NCBI GenBank assembly: GCA_913776255.1
Contig: CAJYLV010000011.1
Location: 1-38,595, forward strand
From: an uncultured Sphingomonas sp.
GTDB taxonomy: Bacteria > Pseudomonadota > Alphaproteobacteria > Sphingomonadales > Sphingomonadaceae
Reading direction: 5' to 3'
DNA length: 38,595 nucleotides
A program made the position numbers and the translations under genes. The first letter of the stretch is position 1. The number at the start of each line of letters is the position of its first letter. The notes beneath the pieces are model-generated. The model did no database searches, was not told the origin of the DNA, and worked only from the letters and a program-made list of their open reading frames with translations. Shown piece after piece: positions 25,605 through 33,296 of the stretch.

Positions 25605-27061
25605 CGGGCGTGCGGCGGGTGGTGATCGCGGGCGGCGGCACCGCCGGGTGGCTGGCGGCGGCGATGCTGACCCGGCAGCTCGGCGGGATGATCGACGTGA
25701 CGCTCGTCGAATCGGAGGAGATCGGGACCGTCGGGGTCGGCGAATCGACGATCCCGACGGTGCGCGCCTTCCATCAGCTGATCGGGGTCGACGAGCGCGA
25801 TTTCGTCCGCGCGACCGGCGCGAGCTTCAAATTGGGGATTTCGTTCGAGGGCTGGTCGCGGCCGGACGAGCGCTACCTCCATTCGTTCGGGTCGATCGGG
25901 CAATCGACGTGGATGGCCGACTTCCACCATTTCTGGCTGGAGGCACGCGCGCAGGGGCATGCGGAGGAGATCGGCCGCTATTGCGTCGAGCATGAGGCGG
26001 CGCGCGCCGAAAAGTTCGCGGGCGGCGACGCGGGGCTCAACTACGCCTATCATTTCGACGCTGCGCGCTATGCCCGCTATCTGCGCGAGCGCTGCGAGGC
26101 GGACGGGCTGACGCGCGTCGAGGGCAAGATCGCGCGGGTCGAGCGTGACGGCGAAAGCGGCGACCTCGCCGCGCTGGTGATGGAAGACGACACGCGGATC
26201 GCGGGCGACCTGTTCCTCGACTGCACCGGCTTCCGCGCCCTCCTGCTCGGCGAGACGCTGGGTGTCGGTTACGAGGATTGGGCGGAATGGCTGCCGACCG
26301 ACCGCGCGATCGCGGTCCAGACCAAGGCGACCGGGCCGGCGGTGCCCTATACGCGCGCGATCGCGCATGATGCGGGGTGGCAGTGGCGCATCCCGCTCCA
26401 GCACCGGCTCGGCAACGGCATCGTCTATGCCAGCGAGTATCTGAGCGACGACGAGGCGCAGGCGCGGCTGTTGGGAAGTGTGACCGGCGAGACGCTGATC
26501 GCGCCGCGCGTGATCCGATTCCGCACCGGGCGGCGGGTGAAGGCGTGGGAGCGCAATTGCGTCGGGCTGAGTCTGGCGGGCGGGTTCGTCGAGCCGCTCG
26601 AGTCGACCAGCATCCACCTCATCATGATCGCGCTGACGCGGCTGTTGCAGCTGTTCCCGTTCGACGGCGTCAGCGAAGCCGCGGCGGCGCGGTTCAACGA
26701 CATGGCGCGGCGCGAAATCGAGGGCGTGCGCGACTTCATCATCCTGCACTATACGCTCAACCAGCGCGACGAGCCGTTCTGGCAGCGGATGCGCGACATG
26801 CCGCTGCCCGATTCGCTCGCGACGCGGATCGCGCTGTTCCGCGAGGGCGCGCAGGCCTTCCAGGCGAGCGACGAGCTGTTCACGATCACGTCGTGGGTGC
26901 AGGTGATGCTCGGCCAGAAGCTGACCCCGCGCGCGCACAATCGCGTGGCGCGGATGATGCCCGAGGGACGGTTGCAGCAGACGCTCGGGCAGATGGCGGC
27001 GAACGTCGCGGGCGCGGTGCGCGGGCTGCCGGCGCATCAGGCGTATCTGGACCGGGTTTAG
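25601..27061 (+). CDS. flavin-dependent tryptophan/indole halogenase family
   Basis: A 486-residue FAD-dependent halogenase. The FAD motif is GGGTAGW (11-17). The catalytic Lys that carries the hypohalous acid adduct is present in ASFKLGISFEGW (Lys77; compare Lys79 of PrnA). The halogenase signature WxWxIP is intact (WQWRIP, 260-265), and the Glu of the active site is in FVEPLESTSIHL. Relatives from Brevundimonas and Xanthomonas with this gene neighbourhood brominate indole in vitro. No dedicated flavin reductase is in the window. The native substrate is unknown; coupling to a TonB receptor suggests it modifies an imported ligand or a signalling molecule. Confidence 0.92.
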   Translation: MTGVRRVVIAGGGTAGWLAAAMLTRQLGGMIDVTLVESEEIGTVGVGESTIPTVRAFHQLIGVDERDFVRATGASFKLGISFEGWSRPDERYLHSFGSIGQSTWMADFHHFWLEARAQGHAEEIGRYCVEHEAARAEKFAGGDAGLNYAYHFDAARYARYLRERCEADGLTRVEGKIARVERDGESGDLAALVMEDDTRIAGDLFLDCTGFRALLLGETLGVGYEDWAEWLPTDRAIAVQTKATGPAVPYTRAIAHDAGWQWRIPLQHRLGNGIVYASEYLSDDEAQARLLGSVTGETLIAPRVIRFRTGRRVKAWERNCVGLSLAGGFVEPLESTSIHLIMIALTRLLQLFPFDGVSEAAAARFNDMARREIEGVRDFIILHYTLNQRDEPFWQRMRDMPLPDSLATRIALFREGAQAFQASDELFTITSWVQVMLGQKLTPRAHNRVARMMPEGRLQQTLGQMAANVAGAVRGLPAHQAYLDRV

Positions 27062-27068
27062 CCAATAT

Positions 27069-27146
27069 CGTCATTGCGAGCGGAGCGAAGCAATCCAGGG
27101 CGTCCTAGCCCGGCCCTGGATTGCTTCGCTCCGCTCGCAACGACGG
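27069..27146. repeat. repeat family B, copy 1 (33-bp-arm hairpin)
   Basis: A 78-base inverted repeat. The left arm begins CGTCATTGCGAGCGGAGCG, and the right arm is its reverse complement with a single mismatch; the loop is about 11 bases. It lies between the convergent halogenase and crtB genes, 4 bases from the crtB stop. A second copy of identical length is at 31023-31100. Confidence 0.88.
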
Positions 27147-27150
27147 CCGG

Positions 27151-28086
27151 CTATCTGGGTCGCGTCCAGAGCCGGGGATCGCGCGGGGCATCGGGCAGCG
27201 ACTGGCGCCGGGCGGCTTTAAGTCCCGCACGCGCGATCCATGCCAGCTTCGCGCCCTTCGAGGTCGTCACGCGGTGATCCCACGCGCGGGCGCCCCGCGC
27301 CGCTACCTCCCGCGCGATGTCGCCATAGATTCCCGCCGCCGCCAGCACCGCCCAGGCCGAGCGGAACGACAGCGCCTTGGTGCCGACCGCCGCGCTGTCC
27401 TCGTGCAGTTGCGCGCGGGTCGCCAGCCGCTTCGCCAGCACCGCCAGCCGTTCGCGATAGGGCGGCTTCATATGCTCGCCCGGCGGCATGTCCATCTCGA
27501 CCAGCCAGTCGTCGGGCAGGTAGCAGCGGTCGACGCGCGCATCCTCCTCGATGTCGCGCGCGATGTTCGCCAGCTGGAACGCCAGCCCGAGATCGCAGGC
27601 GCGGTCGAGCGTTGCGTCATCGTCGGGCGACACGCCCATCACCACCGCCATCAGCAACCCGACCGCGCCCGCGACATGGTAGCAATAGCGATAGAGATCG
27701 TCCTCGCTGCGCGGGTGCCAGTCCTCGGCGTCGAGCTGGAAGCCGTCGATCACGTCATGGACGAAGCGCCGCGGCAGCCCGGTCTCGCGCGCGACGACGC
27801 CCAGTGCGTCGAACGCCGGATCGCCGGTCGGTTCGCCATCCAGCGCGGCGTCGCTGAGCGCGCGCACCCGCGCGACCCGCGCGCGCGCATCGGTGACGAT
27901 CGTGCGATCATGGCCATGATCCTGCCCGTCGACCAGATCGTCGCAGGCGCGGCACCAGGAGTAGAGCAGCCACGCGCGCTCGCGCACCACCGGCGCGAAC
28001 AGTTTCGAGGCGGCGGCGAAGCTCTTCGAGCCGCGCGCGATCGACAGCCGCGCGGTCTCGACCAGCGCCGCGCGCGTGTCGGTCAC
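27151..28086 (-). CDS. crtB: phytoene synthase
   Basis: A 311-residue squalene/phytoene synthase family enzyme that joins two geranylgeranyl diphosphates into phytoene, the first carotenoid step. Both Asp-rich Mg-diphosphate motifs are present: RACDDLVDGQD (about residue 46) and LANIARDIEEDAR (about 172). The family segments YCYHVAGAVGLLM and DRCYLPDDWL are also clear. The GTG start overlaps the stop of the LOG-like gene (GTGA), so crtB is coupled to it rather than to crtYI, which lie about 18 kb away on the other strand. Its stop is 4 bases from repeat B. Confidence 0.95.
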   Translation of the reverse strand: MTDTRAALVETARLSIARGSKSFAAASKLFAPVVRERAWLLYSWCRACDDLVDGQDHGHDRTIVTDARARVARVRALSDAALDGEPTGDPAFDALGVVARETGLPRRFVHDVIDGFQLDAEDWHPRSEDDLYRYCYHVAGAVGLLMAVVMGVSPDDDATLDRACDLGLAFQLANIARDIEEDARVDRCYLPDDWLVEMDMPPGEHMKPPYRERLAVLAKRLATRAQLHEDSAAVGTKALSFRSAWAVLAAAGIYGDIAREVAARGARAWDHRVTTSKGAKLAWIARAGLKAARRQSLPDAPRDPRLWTRPR

Positions 28087-28664
28087 AGGTCGGAGGCGGC
28101 CATGCGCACGATCGGCTGCGTCGGGACGTGCGCCGCCATCCGGTCGAGCAGCCCGCCCAGCGTCTCGTCGACGATCAGCAGGTCGCGATGCTGCGCACGC
28201 AGGAAGCCGACCTCGCCCATCTTCTCCCAGAAGGCGACGATCGCGTCATAATAGCCGCCGGCATTGAGCAGCCCGACCGGATCGGCGTGATAGCCGAGCT
28301 GCGCCCAGCTGAGCGCTTCCCACAATTCGTCCATCGTGCCGGTGCCGCCGGGCAGGGTGACGAAGCCGTCGGCGAGGTCGGTGAACATCTGCTTGCGCTG
28401 GTGCATCCCCGTCACGACGTGGAGTTCGGAGAGGCCACGGTGCGCGACCTCGGCATCGACCAGCGCTTGCGGGATGACGCCGATCACCTCGCCGCCCGCC
28501 GCCAGCGCGGCATCGGCGATCGCGCCCATCAGCCCGAGCCGCCCGCCACCGTACACGACGCCGATGCCGCGCGTGGCAAGCGTGTGGCCGACCTCGCGCG
28601 CGAGATCGAGATAGAAGGGGTCGGCAGGCGTGGCGGAGCCGCAATAGATGGCGAGGCGCTTCAT
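28083..28664 (-). CDS. LOG family (TIGR00730) nucleotide 5'-monophosphate nucleosidase-like
   Basis: A 193-residue Rossmann-like protein of the LOG family. The signature PGGTGTMDELWE (about residues 99-110) and GMHQRKQMF with its conserved Arg are intact, along with VYGGGRLGLMG near residue 38. Members split the ribose phosphate from (cytokinin-type) nucleoside monophosphates; in bacteria the substrate is often AMP or isopentenyl-AMP. The start at 28664 gives KRLAIYCGS, typical of the family; a longer ORF reads through repeat A copy 3 and is spurious. It overlaps crtB by 4 bases, an intriguing link since both use isoprenoid chemistry. Confidence 0.9.
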   Translation of the reverse strand: MKRLAIYCGSATPADPFYLDLAREVGHTLATRGIGVVYGGGRLGLMGAIADAALAAGGEVIGVIPQALVDAEVAHRGLSELHVVTGMHQRKQMFTDLADGFVTLPGGTGTMDELWEALSWAQLGYHADPVGLLNAGGYYDAIVAFWEKMGEVGFLRAQHRDLLIVDETLGGLLDRMAAHVPTQPIVRMAASDL

Positions 28665-28795
28665 GGTGTCCGCGCTACGGGATCGGCGCGGGTGGGGCAA
28701 TGGCGGCGTTGGTTGTCGCGCCGGCTTCGGCGCGGATGCACGATCGGCGGGCTTGCACCAAATCTCTTCGCGACCGGCGAGACGCCGCTTTTTGC

Positions 28796-28885
28796 CGTCA
28801 TCCCGGACTTGATCCGGGATCCCGCTTCTTCTTCGATCGAAGGGCAGGAAGAAGCGGGGCCCCGGATCAAGTCCGGGGCGACGAA
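28796..28885. repeat. repeat family A, copy 3
   Basis: Arms CGTCATCCCGGACTTGATCC and its near reverse complement ending GTCCGGGGCGACG, about 90 bases, in the same orientation as copy 1. It lies in the 277-base gap between ung and the LOG-like gene, both on the minus strand. The rest of that gap holds only a small hairpin (28717-28734) and no gene I can support. Confidence 0.82.
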
Positions 28886-28941
28886 AGCAGGGTAGGCCCA
28901 CGAAACTGTAGCTAAGCTCTACGACACTCGCATCATGCTTG

Positions 28942-29640
28942 TCACGCTGACGCCAGCGGCGGGATGCTCCAGTCGATCGTGCCGCGGCCGTTTGCTGACA
29001 GAAAGGCGTTGGCCTTGCTGAAATGGCCCGAGCCGAACCAGCCCTTGTAGGCCGACAGGGGCGAGGGATGCGGGGCGGTGAGGATCAGGTGGCGGTCGCG
29101 CCCGGCGGCGGTGACGAGCGGCGCCTTGGCCTGTGCGTGGCTGCCCCATAGCATGAACACGGTCGACGAATCCTGTTCGGCCACCGCGCGGATGATCGCG
29201 TCGGTCAGGGGCTCCCAGCCACGCCCGCGATGCGCGGCGGCACGGCCTTCGGCGACGGTCAGCACCGTGTTGAGCAGCAGCACGCCCTGCCGCGCCCAAT
29301 GTTCGAGGAAGCCATGCGTCGGCGGCGCGATGCCGCAATCGCTGGCCAGCTCGCGATAGATGTTGGCGAGGCTGGGCGGCGGCTTCACGCCAGGTCGGAC
29401 CGAGAAGCAAAGACCATGCGCCTGACCCGCGCCATGGTAAGGGTCCTGTCCGAGGATCACCACGCGCACTTCGGGCAGCGCGGTGAGTTCCAGCGCACGG
29501 AAGCGCTCGGCGACGGGCGGGAAGATCACCGTCCCCGCCTGCTCCTCGGCGGCGAGGAAGCGGGTGAGCGCCGCCATCGCGTCGCTGGCGAGCGGCGCGG
29601 CGAGCGCGTCGCGCCAGCTGGGATCGAACGTTGGCGTCAT
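28942..29640 (-). CDS. ung: uracil-DNA glycosylase, family 1
   Basis: A 232-residue base-excision repair enzyme that removes uracil from DNA. The catalytic water-activating motif GQDPYHG (Asp66) and the DNA-intercalation motif HPSPLSAYKG are intact, as is the uracil-recognition segment GVLLLNTVLTV. Length is standard. The start at 29640 follows the cyclophilin stop by only 5 bases, so it is the last gene of a probable PhyH-cyclophilin-ung unit on the minus strand. Confidence 0.96.
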   Translation of the reverse strand: MTPTFDPSWRDALAAPLASDAMAALTRFLAAEEQAGTVIFPPVAERFRALELTALPEVRVVILGQDPYHGAGQAHGLCFSVRPGVKPPPSLANIYRELASDCGIAPPTHGFLEHWARQGVLLLNTVLTVAEGRAAAHRGRGWEPLTDAIIRAVAEQDSSTVFMLWGSHAQAKAPLVTAAGRDRHLILTAPHPSPLSAYKGWFGSGHFSKANAFLSANGRGTIDWSIPPLASA

Positions 29641-29645
29641 GCCGG

Positions 29646-30293
29646 TCAACCGTCGCGGCGGTGTTCGAGCAGCCACGGACGCGGGCGGCCGGTCGGCTTC
29701 GGCGTGCCGTCGAGCCGGATCGAGCGCGTCACCACCACCGGGCGCAGCATCAGCGTGCCGTTCATCTGCTGCCCGGTCGGCTCGGCGAGGATGCGCTTGA
29801 CGGTCTTCTGTCCGGCAACGACGCGTCCGAACGCGGCATAGCCGGGATCGCGCGGGCTCCAGTCCATATACGCCGCCGGGCCGACGGTGATGAAGAAATT
29901 GCCGTTCGCCGAGCCGGGCGGTCCCTTGCGCGCCATCGAGACCGTCATGTCGAGATGGCGGATGCCGGTCTTCTTGGTCGATTCGTGCGGGATCATGTCG
30001 AGGAAGCGGCGCGCGTCGGTGCGGATGCCCGACTGGATGAAGCCGGTGCCGGGCAGCTTCCTGCTGCGCGCAGTGCGATAGAAGCTGACGCCGTCGAAGC
30101 GGCCATCGTCGACGTAGCGCAGGAAATTGGCGGTGGTGAGCGGCGCGTGGCGCTGATCGAGCGCGAGCACGATCGGGCCGTCGGCGGTTTCCAGCCGCAC
30201 GCGCACCCAGCCCGGCGTGGCGCGATCGGCGCGCTGTGCCGTGGCGGGTGTGGCAACGGCGAGCAGGGCAAGCAGCGGGAGGAGGCGACGCAT
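29646..30293 (-). CDS. exported cyclophilin-type peptidyl-prolyl isomerase
   Basis: A 215-residue protein with a signal peptide (RRLLPLLALLAVATPATAQ) and a cyclophilin domain, expected to catalyse Pro isomerisation in the periplasm. Recognisable pieces are TTANFLRYVDDGRFDGVSFYR, split by the catalytic region, GTGFIQSG, SMARKGPPGSANGNFFI and FGRVVAG. Some catalytic positions deviate from the consensus: FYR for FHR and NFFI for QFFI, so activity may be low or substrate-specific. The ATG at 30293 opens into the signal peptide. It lies 40 bases after the PhyH-like gene and 5 bases before ung. Confidence 0.9.
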   Translation of the reverse strand: MRRLLPLLALLAVATPATAQRADRATPGWVRVRLETADGPIVLALDQRHAPLTTANFLRYVDDGRFDGVSFYRTARSRKLPGTGFIQSGIRTDARRFLDMIPHESTKKTGIRHLDMTVSMARKGPPGSANGNFFITVGPAAYMDWSPRDPGYAAFGRVVAGQKTVKRILAEPTGQQMNGTLMLRPVVVTRSIRLDGTPKPTGRPRPWLLEHRRDG

Positions 30294-30333
30294 CGCGCGG
30301 ATGTACGGACGCGCGCGCGCGATCGCAACGCCG

Positions 30334-31008
30334 TCAGAGGCCGAGCCAGACGAGCGGCTCGGGGAGCGCGGTCGCGGCATAATCGACCTGCAGGACGCGG
30401 CGATGGCGCTCACCCTGCGCGGCGGCGGAAGCGTGGAGGATCGGGGTGGCGTAGCCCCAGACATCCCCGGCGCTGGCGAGACAGGCGTAGGTGCCGCAGC
30501 GCGCGACGGTGTCGGCGATCGCATCCTCCGCGATACGACCGAACCGGTGCGAGCCGGGCGCGATCAGCAACGGCGCATTGTCGGCGGGCGTGTCGTCGAG
30601 GTGGAGGCGCAGCGTCACCATCGCCGCGGTGATCGCGAACGGCGGCTCGACGTGCGCGATGCCCTGCTTGGTCGACCACGGGCCGTAGCCCGGGACGTCG
30701 GCACGGGCGCGGGCGCGGACGGCGATCGTGCGGTCCTGATGCCAGCCGAGCGACCAGTTGGTGGCAGGGGTCTTGTCGAACAGGATCGCGCGGACCGGCT
30801 GCGCGGCCTGGCCGAGCCGCTGTGCGGCGATGTTGTGGACGGGGCCGGTGGCAAGCAGCGCTGGCAGTGCGGGATGGCCGTGGAGACGGAGCCCGGCGCG
30901 CTCCTGCGGGAGGTCGGCGGCGTGCTGGTGGAGTGCCGGGAGGAGTCCGGCGGCGGCGGCGGGGTGGTGGGTGGCACCGTCGCGGGACCAGTCGAGTGGG
31001 GTGTTCAT
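30334..31008 (-). CDS. phytanoyl-CoA dioxygenase (PhyH) family protein
   Basis: A 224-residue Fe(II)/2-oxoglutarate-dependent oxygenase-like protein. The iron ligands can be placed as HxD in GWHQDRTIAV (about residues 89-98) and a distal His in TPILHASAAA (about 191-200); the Arg of RRVLQVDYA should bind 2-oxoglutarate. PLLIAPGSHRFGRI is characteristic of the family. The substrate is unknown. The start at 31008 is used; a longer in-frame ORF translates through repeats B and C and is spurious. It heads a probable unit with the cyclophilin and ung genes. Confidence 0.82.
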   Translation of the reverse strand: MNTPLDWSRDGATHHPAAAAGLLPALHQHAADLPQERAGLRLHGHPALPALLATGPVHNIAAQRLGQAAQPVRAILFDKTPATNWSLGWHQDRTIAVRARARADVPGYGPWSTKQGIAHVEPPFAITAAMVTLRLHLDDTPADNAPLLIAPGSHRFGRIAEDAIADTVARCGTYACLASAGDVWGYATPILHASAAAQGERHRRVLQVDYAATALPEPLVWLGL

Positions 31009-31022
31009 GGGGGCGGGCCTTG

Positions 31023-31100
31023 CGTCATTGCGAGCGGAGCGAAGCAATCCAGGGCGTCCTGGTCCGGCGCTGGATTGCTTCGCTGCGCTCGCAATGACGG
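31023..31100. repeat. repeat family B, copy 2
   Basis: The same 78-base hairpin as 27069-27146, with differences mainly in the loop and one arm position (CTGCGCTC for CTCCGCTC). It lies in the etfA-PhyH gap, just upstream of the PhyH start. Confidence 0.86.
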
Positions 31101-31127
31101 CATCGCGTGGGGCCACGACGCGGGCGT

Positions 31128-31167
31128 GAAGCCCGCGTCGTCGGACGGCGCGGTGGCGCCGCCGGCC
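31128..31167. repeat. repeat family C, copy 2
   Basis: GAAGCCCGCGTCGTCGG with the hairpin CGGCGC-ggtg-GCGCCG and GCCGGCC. It overlaps a second stem, CGACGCGGGC-gtgaa-GCCCGCGTCG (31117-31141). It lies about 60 bases after the etfA stop and may contribute to ending that transcript. Confidence 0.62.
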
Positions 31168-31230
31168 GTGTCGGCGGATGCAGCATCGCTTCGCTTGCTG
31201 CACCGGCGCGCGGGGCGCCCGCCTTCCGCC

Positions 31231-32160
31231 TTACAATTTCTCCGTCAGTTCCGGCACCACCTTGAACAGATCCCCGACCAGCCCGAGGTCCGCGACCTGG
31301 AAGATCGGCGCGTCCTCGTCCTTGTTGATCGCGATGATCGTCTTGGAATCCTTCATCCCCGCGAGATGCTGGATCGCGCCCGAGATGCCGACTGCGACAT
31401 AGACTTCCGGCGCGACGATCTTGCCGGTCTGCCCGACCTGATAATCGTTCGGCACATAACCGGCGTCGACCGCGGCGCGGCTGGCGCCGACACCTGCGCC
31501 GAGCTTGTCGGCAAGCGGCTCGATCAGCTCGTGGAACTTCTCGCCCGAACCGAGCGCCCGCCCGCCCGAGACGATCACCTTCGCGCTGGTCAGCTCGGGA
31601 CGCGTCGACGCCGCGATCTCCTGGTTGACGAACGTCGAGAGGCCCTTGTCGCCCGTCGCCGCAACAGTTTCGACCGTGCCCGCGCCACCCTCGGCCGCCG
31701 CCTTCTCGAAAGCGGTTCCGCGGACGGTGAGGACCTTCTTGGCGTCGGCGGTCCGGACCGTGGCGATCGCGTTGCCGGCGTAGATCGGGCGCGTGAACGT
31801 GTCCTCGCCCTCTACCGACAGGATGTCGCTGATCTGCATGACGTCGAGCAGCGCGGCGACGCGCGGGGCGACCGCCTTGCCGGTTGTGGTGGCGGGCGCG
31901 ACGAACGCGTCGTGATGCCCCATCAGCGCGACGACCAGCGGCGCGACATTCTCGGCGAGCTGGTGCGCATAGGCCGCGTCATCGGCGACATGCACCTTGC
32001 CGACACCAGAGATCTTCGCCGCCGCCTCCGCGACCGCGCCGACGCCTTGCCCGGCGACGAGCAGATGCACCTCGCCGAGCTTCGCCGCGGCGGTTACCGC
32101 GGAGAGCGTGGCGTCCTTGACGGTCGATCCGTCGTGTTCGACCCAAACCAGAGTCTTCAT
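31231..32160 (-). CDS. etfA: electron transfer flavoprotein alpha subunit
   Basis: A 309-residue FAD-binding subunit of ETF, which takes electrons from acyl-CoA and other dehydrogenases and passes them to ETF:quinone oxidoreductase. The C-terminal FAD-domain signature is intact ([18 protein letters not shown], then [13 protein letters not shown]). The N-terminal [11 protein letters not shown] is standard, and [12 protein letters not shown] begins the FAD domain. It follows etfB by 138 bases; the gap holds repeat D, so the two may be co-transcribed but not translationally coupled. Confidence 0.97.
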   Translation of the reverse strand: MKTLVWVEHDGSTVKDATLSAVTAAAKLGEVHLLVAGQGVGAVAEAAAKISGVGKVHVADDAAYAHQLAENVAPLVVALMGHHDAFVAPATTTGKAVAPRVAALLDVMQISDILSVEGEDTFTRPIYAGNAIATVRTADAKKVLTVRGTAFEKAAAEGGAGTVETVAATGDKGLSTFVNQEIAASTRPELTSAKVIVSGGRALGSGEKFHELIEPLADKLGAGVGASRAAVDAGYVPNDYQVGQTGKIVAPEVYVAVGISGAIQHLAGMKDSKTIIAINKDEDAPIFQVADLGLVGDLFKVVPELTEKL

Positions 32161-32184
32161 TCCACTATCCTCTCGAACTTCCGA

Positions 32185-32290
32185 GCCGTTCGTCCAGAGG
32201 AGCCGCCGAGCGAAGTCGAAGCGGCGTCTCGAAGGACGGTGGTTCGAGACGAGGCTTGGACACCCTCAGCCTCTCCTCACCACGAACGGG
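32185..32290. repeat. repeat family D (etfB-etfA gap)
   Basis: About 105 bases with imperfect inverted structure: CCGTTCGT near the left end and ACGAACGG at the right, with an inner pair TCTCGAA/TTCGAGA. The segment GAGCGAAGTCGAAG is typical of a dispersed sphingomonad intergenic repeat. Only this copy is in the window. Confidence 0.6.
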
Positions 32291-32298
32291 CCGTGAGA

Positions 32299-33048
32299 TT
32301 ACTTCGCGATGCCCATCGACTTCAGCCGGTTCACCAGCTCGTCGACATCGGCGACCTTGACGCCCGCCTGGCGCTTGGCCGGCTCGGCGACGCTGACCAC
32401 GGTCAGCCGCGGCGTCACGTCGACGCCGAAGTCCGCGGCGGTCTTCGTCGCGAGCGGCTTCGACTTGGCCTTCATGATGTTGGGCAGCGAGGCGTAGCGC
32501 GGCTCGTTGAGGCGCAGGTCGGTGGTGACGATCGCGGGGAGCCGGTACGTGTCCGTCTCCAGCCCGCCATCGACCTCGCGGGTGACGGTGACGCTGTCGG
32601 CGGCCAGCTCGACCTTCGACGCGAACGTCCCCTGGCCCCAGCCGAGCAGCCCGGCGAGCATCTGCCCGGTCTGGTTGTTGTCGTCGTCGATCGCCTGCTT
32701 GCCGAGGATCACCAGCTGCGGCTGTTCCTCGTCGACGATCTTGGCGAGCAGCTTGGCAACGCCCAGCGGCTCGACCTTCGTCCCCGAGGTGACGAGGATC
32801 GCGCGGTCGGCGCCCATCGCCAGCGCGGTGCGCAGCGTGTCCTGCGCCTTGGGCTCGCCGATCGAGACGACGACGATCTCGGTGACCACGCCCTTTTCCT
32901 TCAGGCGGATCGCTTCCTCGACCGCGATCTCGTCGAAGGGGTTCATGCTCATCTTGACGTTGGCGAGATCGACGCCCGAGCCGTCCGCCTTCACACGGGG
33001 CTTCACATTATAGTCAAGCACGCGCTTGACCGGCACCAGCACCTTCAT
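32299..33048 (-). CDS. etfB: electron transfer flavoprotein beta subunit
   Basis: A 249-residue AMP-binding subunit of ETF. It begins [14 protein letters not shown] and carries the family signature [20 protein letters not shown] with [10 protein letters not shown] (about residues 175-205). [13 protein letters not shown] is the AMP-binding region. It is upstream of etfA on the same strand. A dyad 35-51 bases before its start resembles regulators of acyl-CoA and branched-chain amino acid breakdown, consistent with ETF's role. Confidence 0.97.
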   Translation of the reverse strand: MKVLVPVKRVLDYNVKPRVKADGSGVDLANVKMSMNPFDEIAVEEAIRLKEKGVVTEIVVVSIGEPKAQDTLRTALAMGADRAILVTSGTKVEPLGVAKLLAKIVDEEQPQLVILGKQAIDDDNNQTGQMLAGLLGWGQGTFASKVELAADSVTVTREVDGGLETDTYRLPAIVTTDLRLNEPRYASLPNIMKAKSKPLATKTAADFGVDVTPRLTVVSVAEPAKRQAGVKVADVDELVNRLKSMGIAK

Positions 33049-33082
33049 TGCGCTACCCTCCTCAATCTGTCCGGGCTGCTAC

Positions 33083-33099
33083 CTGACGTTTACGTAAAG
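33083..33099 (-). promoter_or_regulatory. ACGT-type dyad upstream of etfB
   Basis: On the minus strand CTTTACGTAAACGTCAG has two ACGT cores in a dyad (TTTACGT and ACGTCAG). It resembles sites of MerR-type LiuR regulators of branched-chain amino acid and fatty acid breakdown, whose regulons can include etfBA. The match is from memory of the general motif, so it is a suggestion only. Confidence 0.4.
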
Positions 33100-33227
33100 A
33101 TCAAGTAAGCGGCCGGATGCGGCCGGGTCGCGAGCGGCCGGCATCCTCTGCGATAAAGCGATAAAGCGTCAGGCCGCCGAGATGTCCATCGCGATGTGCA
33201 TGGCGGTGTCGACGCGCCCGATATGCG

Positions 33228-33257
33228 AAAGGCGGGGCCGGCGTGCCGACCCCGCCC
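33228..33257 (-). terminator. intrinsic terminator after sucC
   Basis: On the minus strand GGCGGGGTCGGC and GCCGGCCCCGCC form a long GC stem with one G-U pair, followed by TTT. It begins about 40 bases after the sucC stop and separates sucC from etfB. Confidence 0.7.
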
Positions 33258-33296
33258 CCGCGAGTCTTCGAAGCGTTCCGCGATGATCGCGTCGCG

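Noticed and set aside
28665..28901. N-terminal extension of the LOG-like protein
   Set aside because: The extension is a translation of repeat A and low-complexity sequence; the family start motif begins at 28664.
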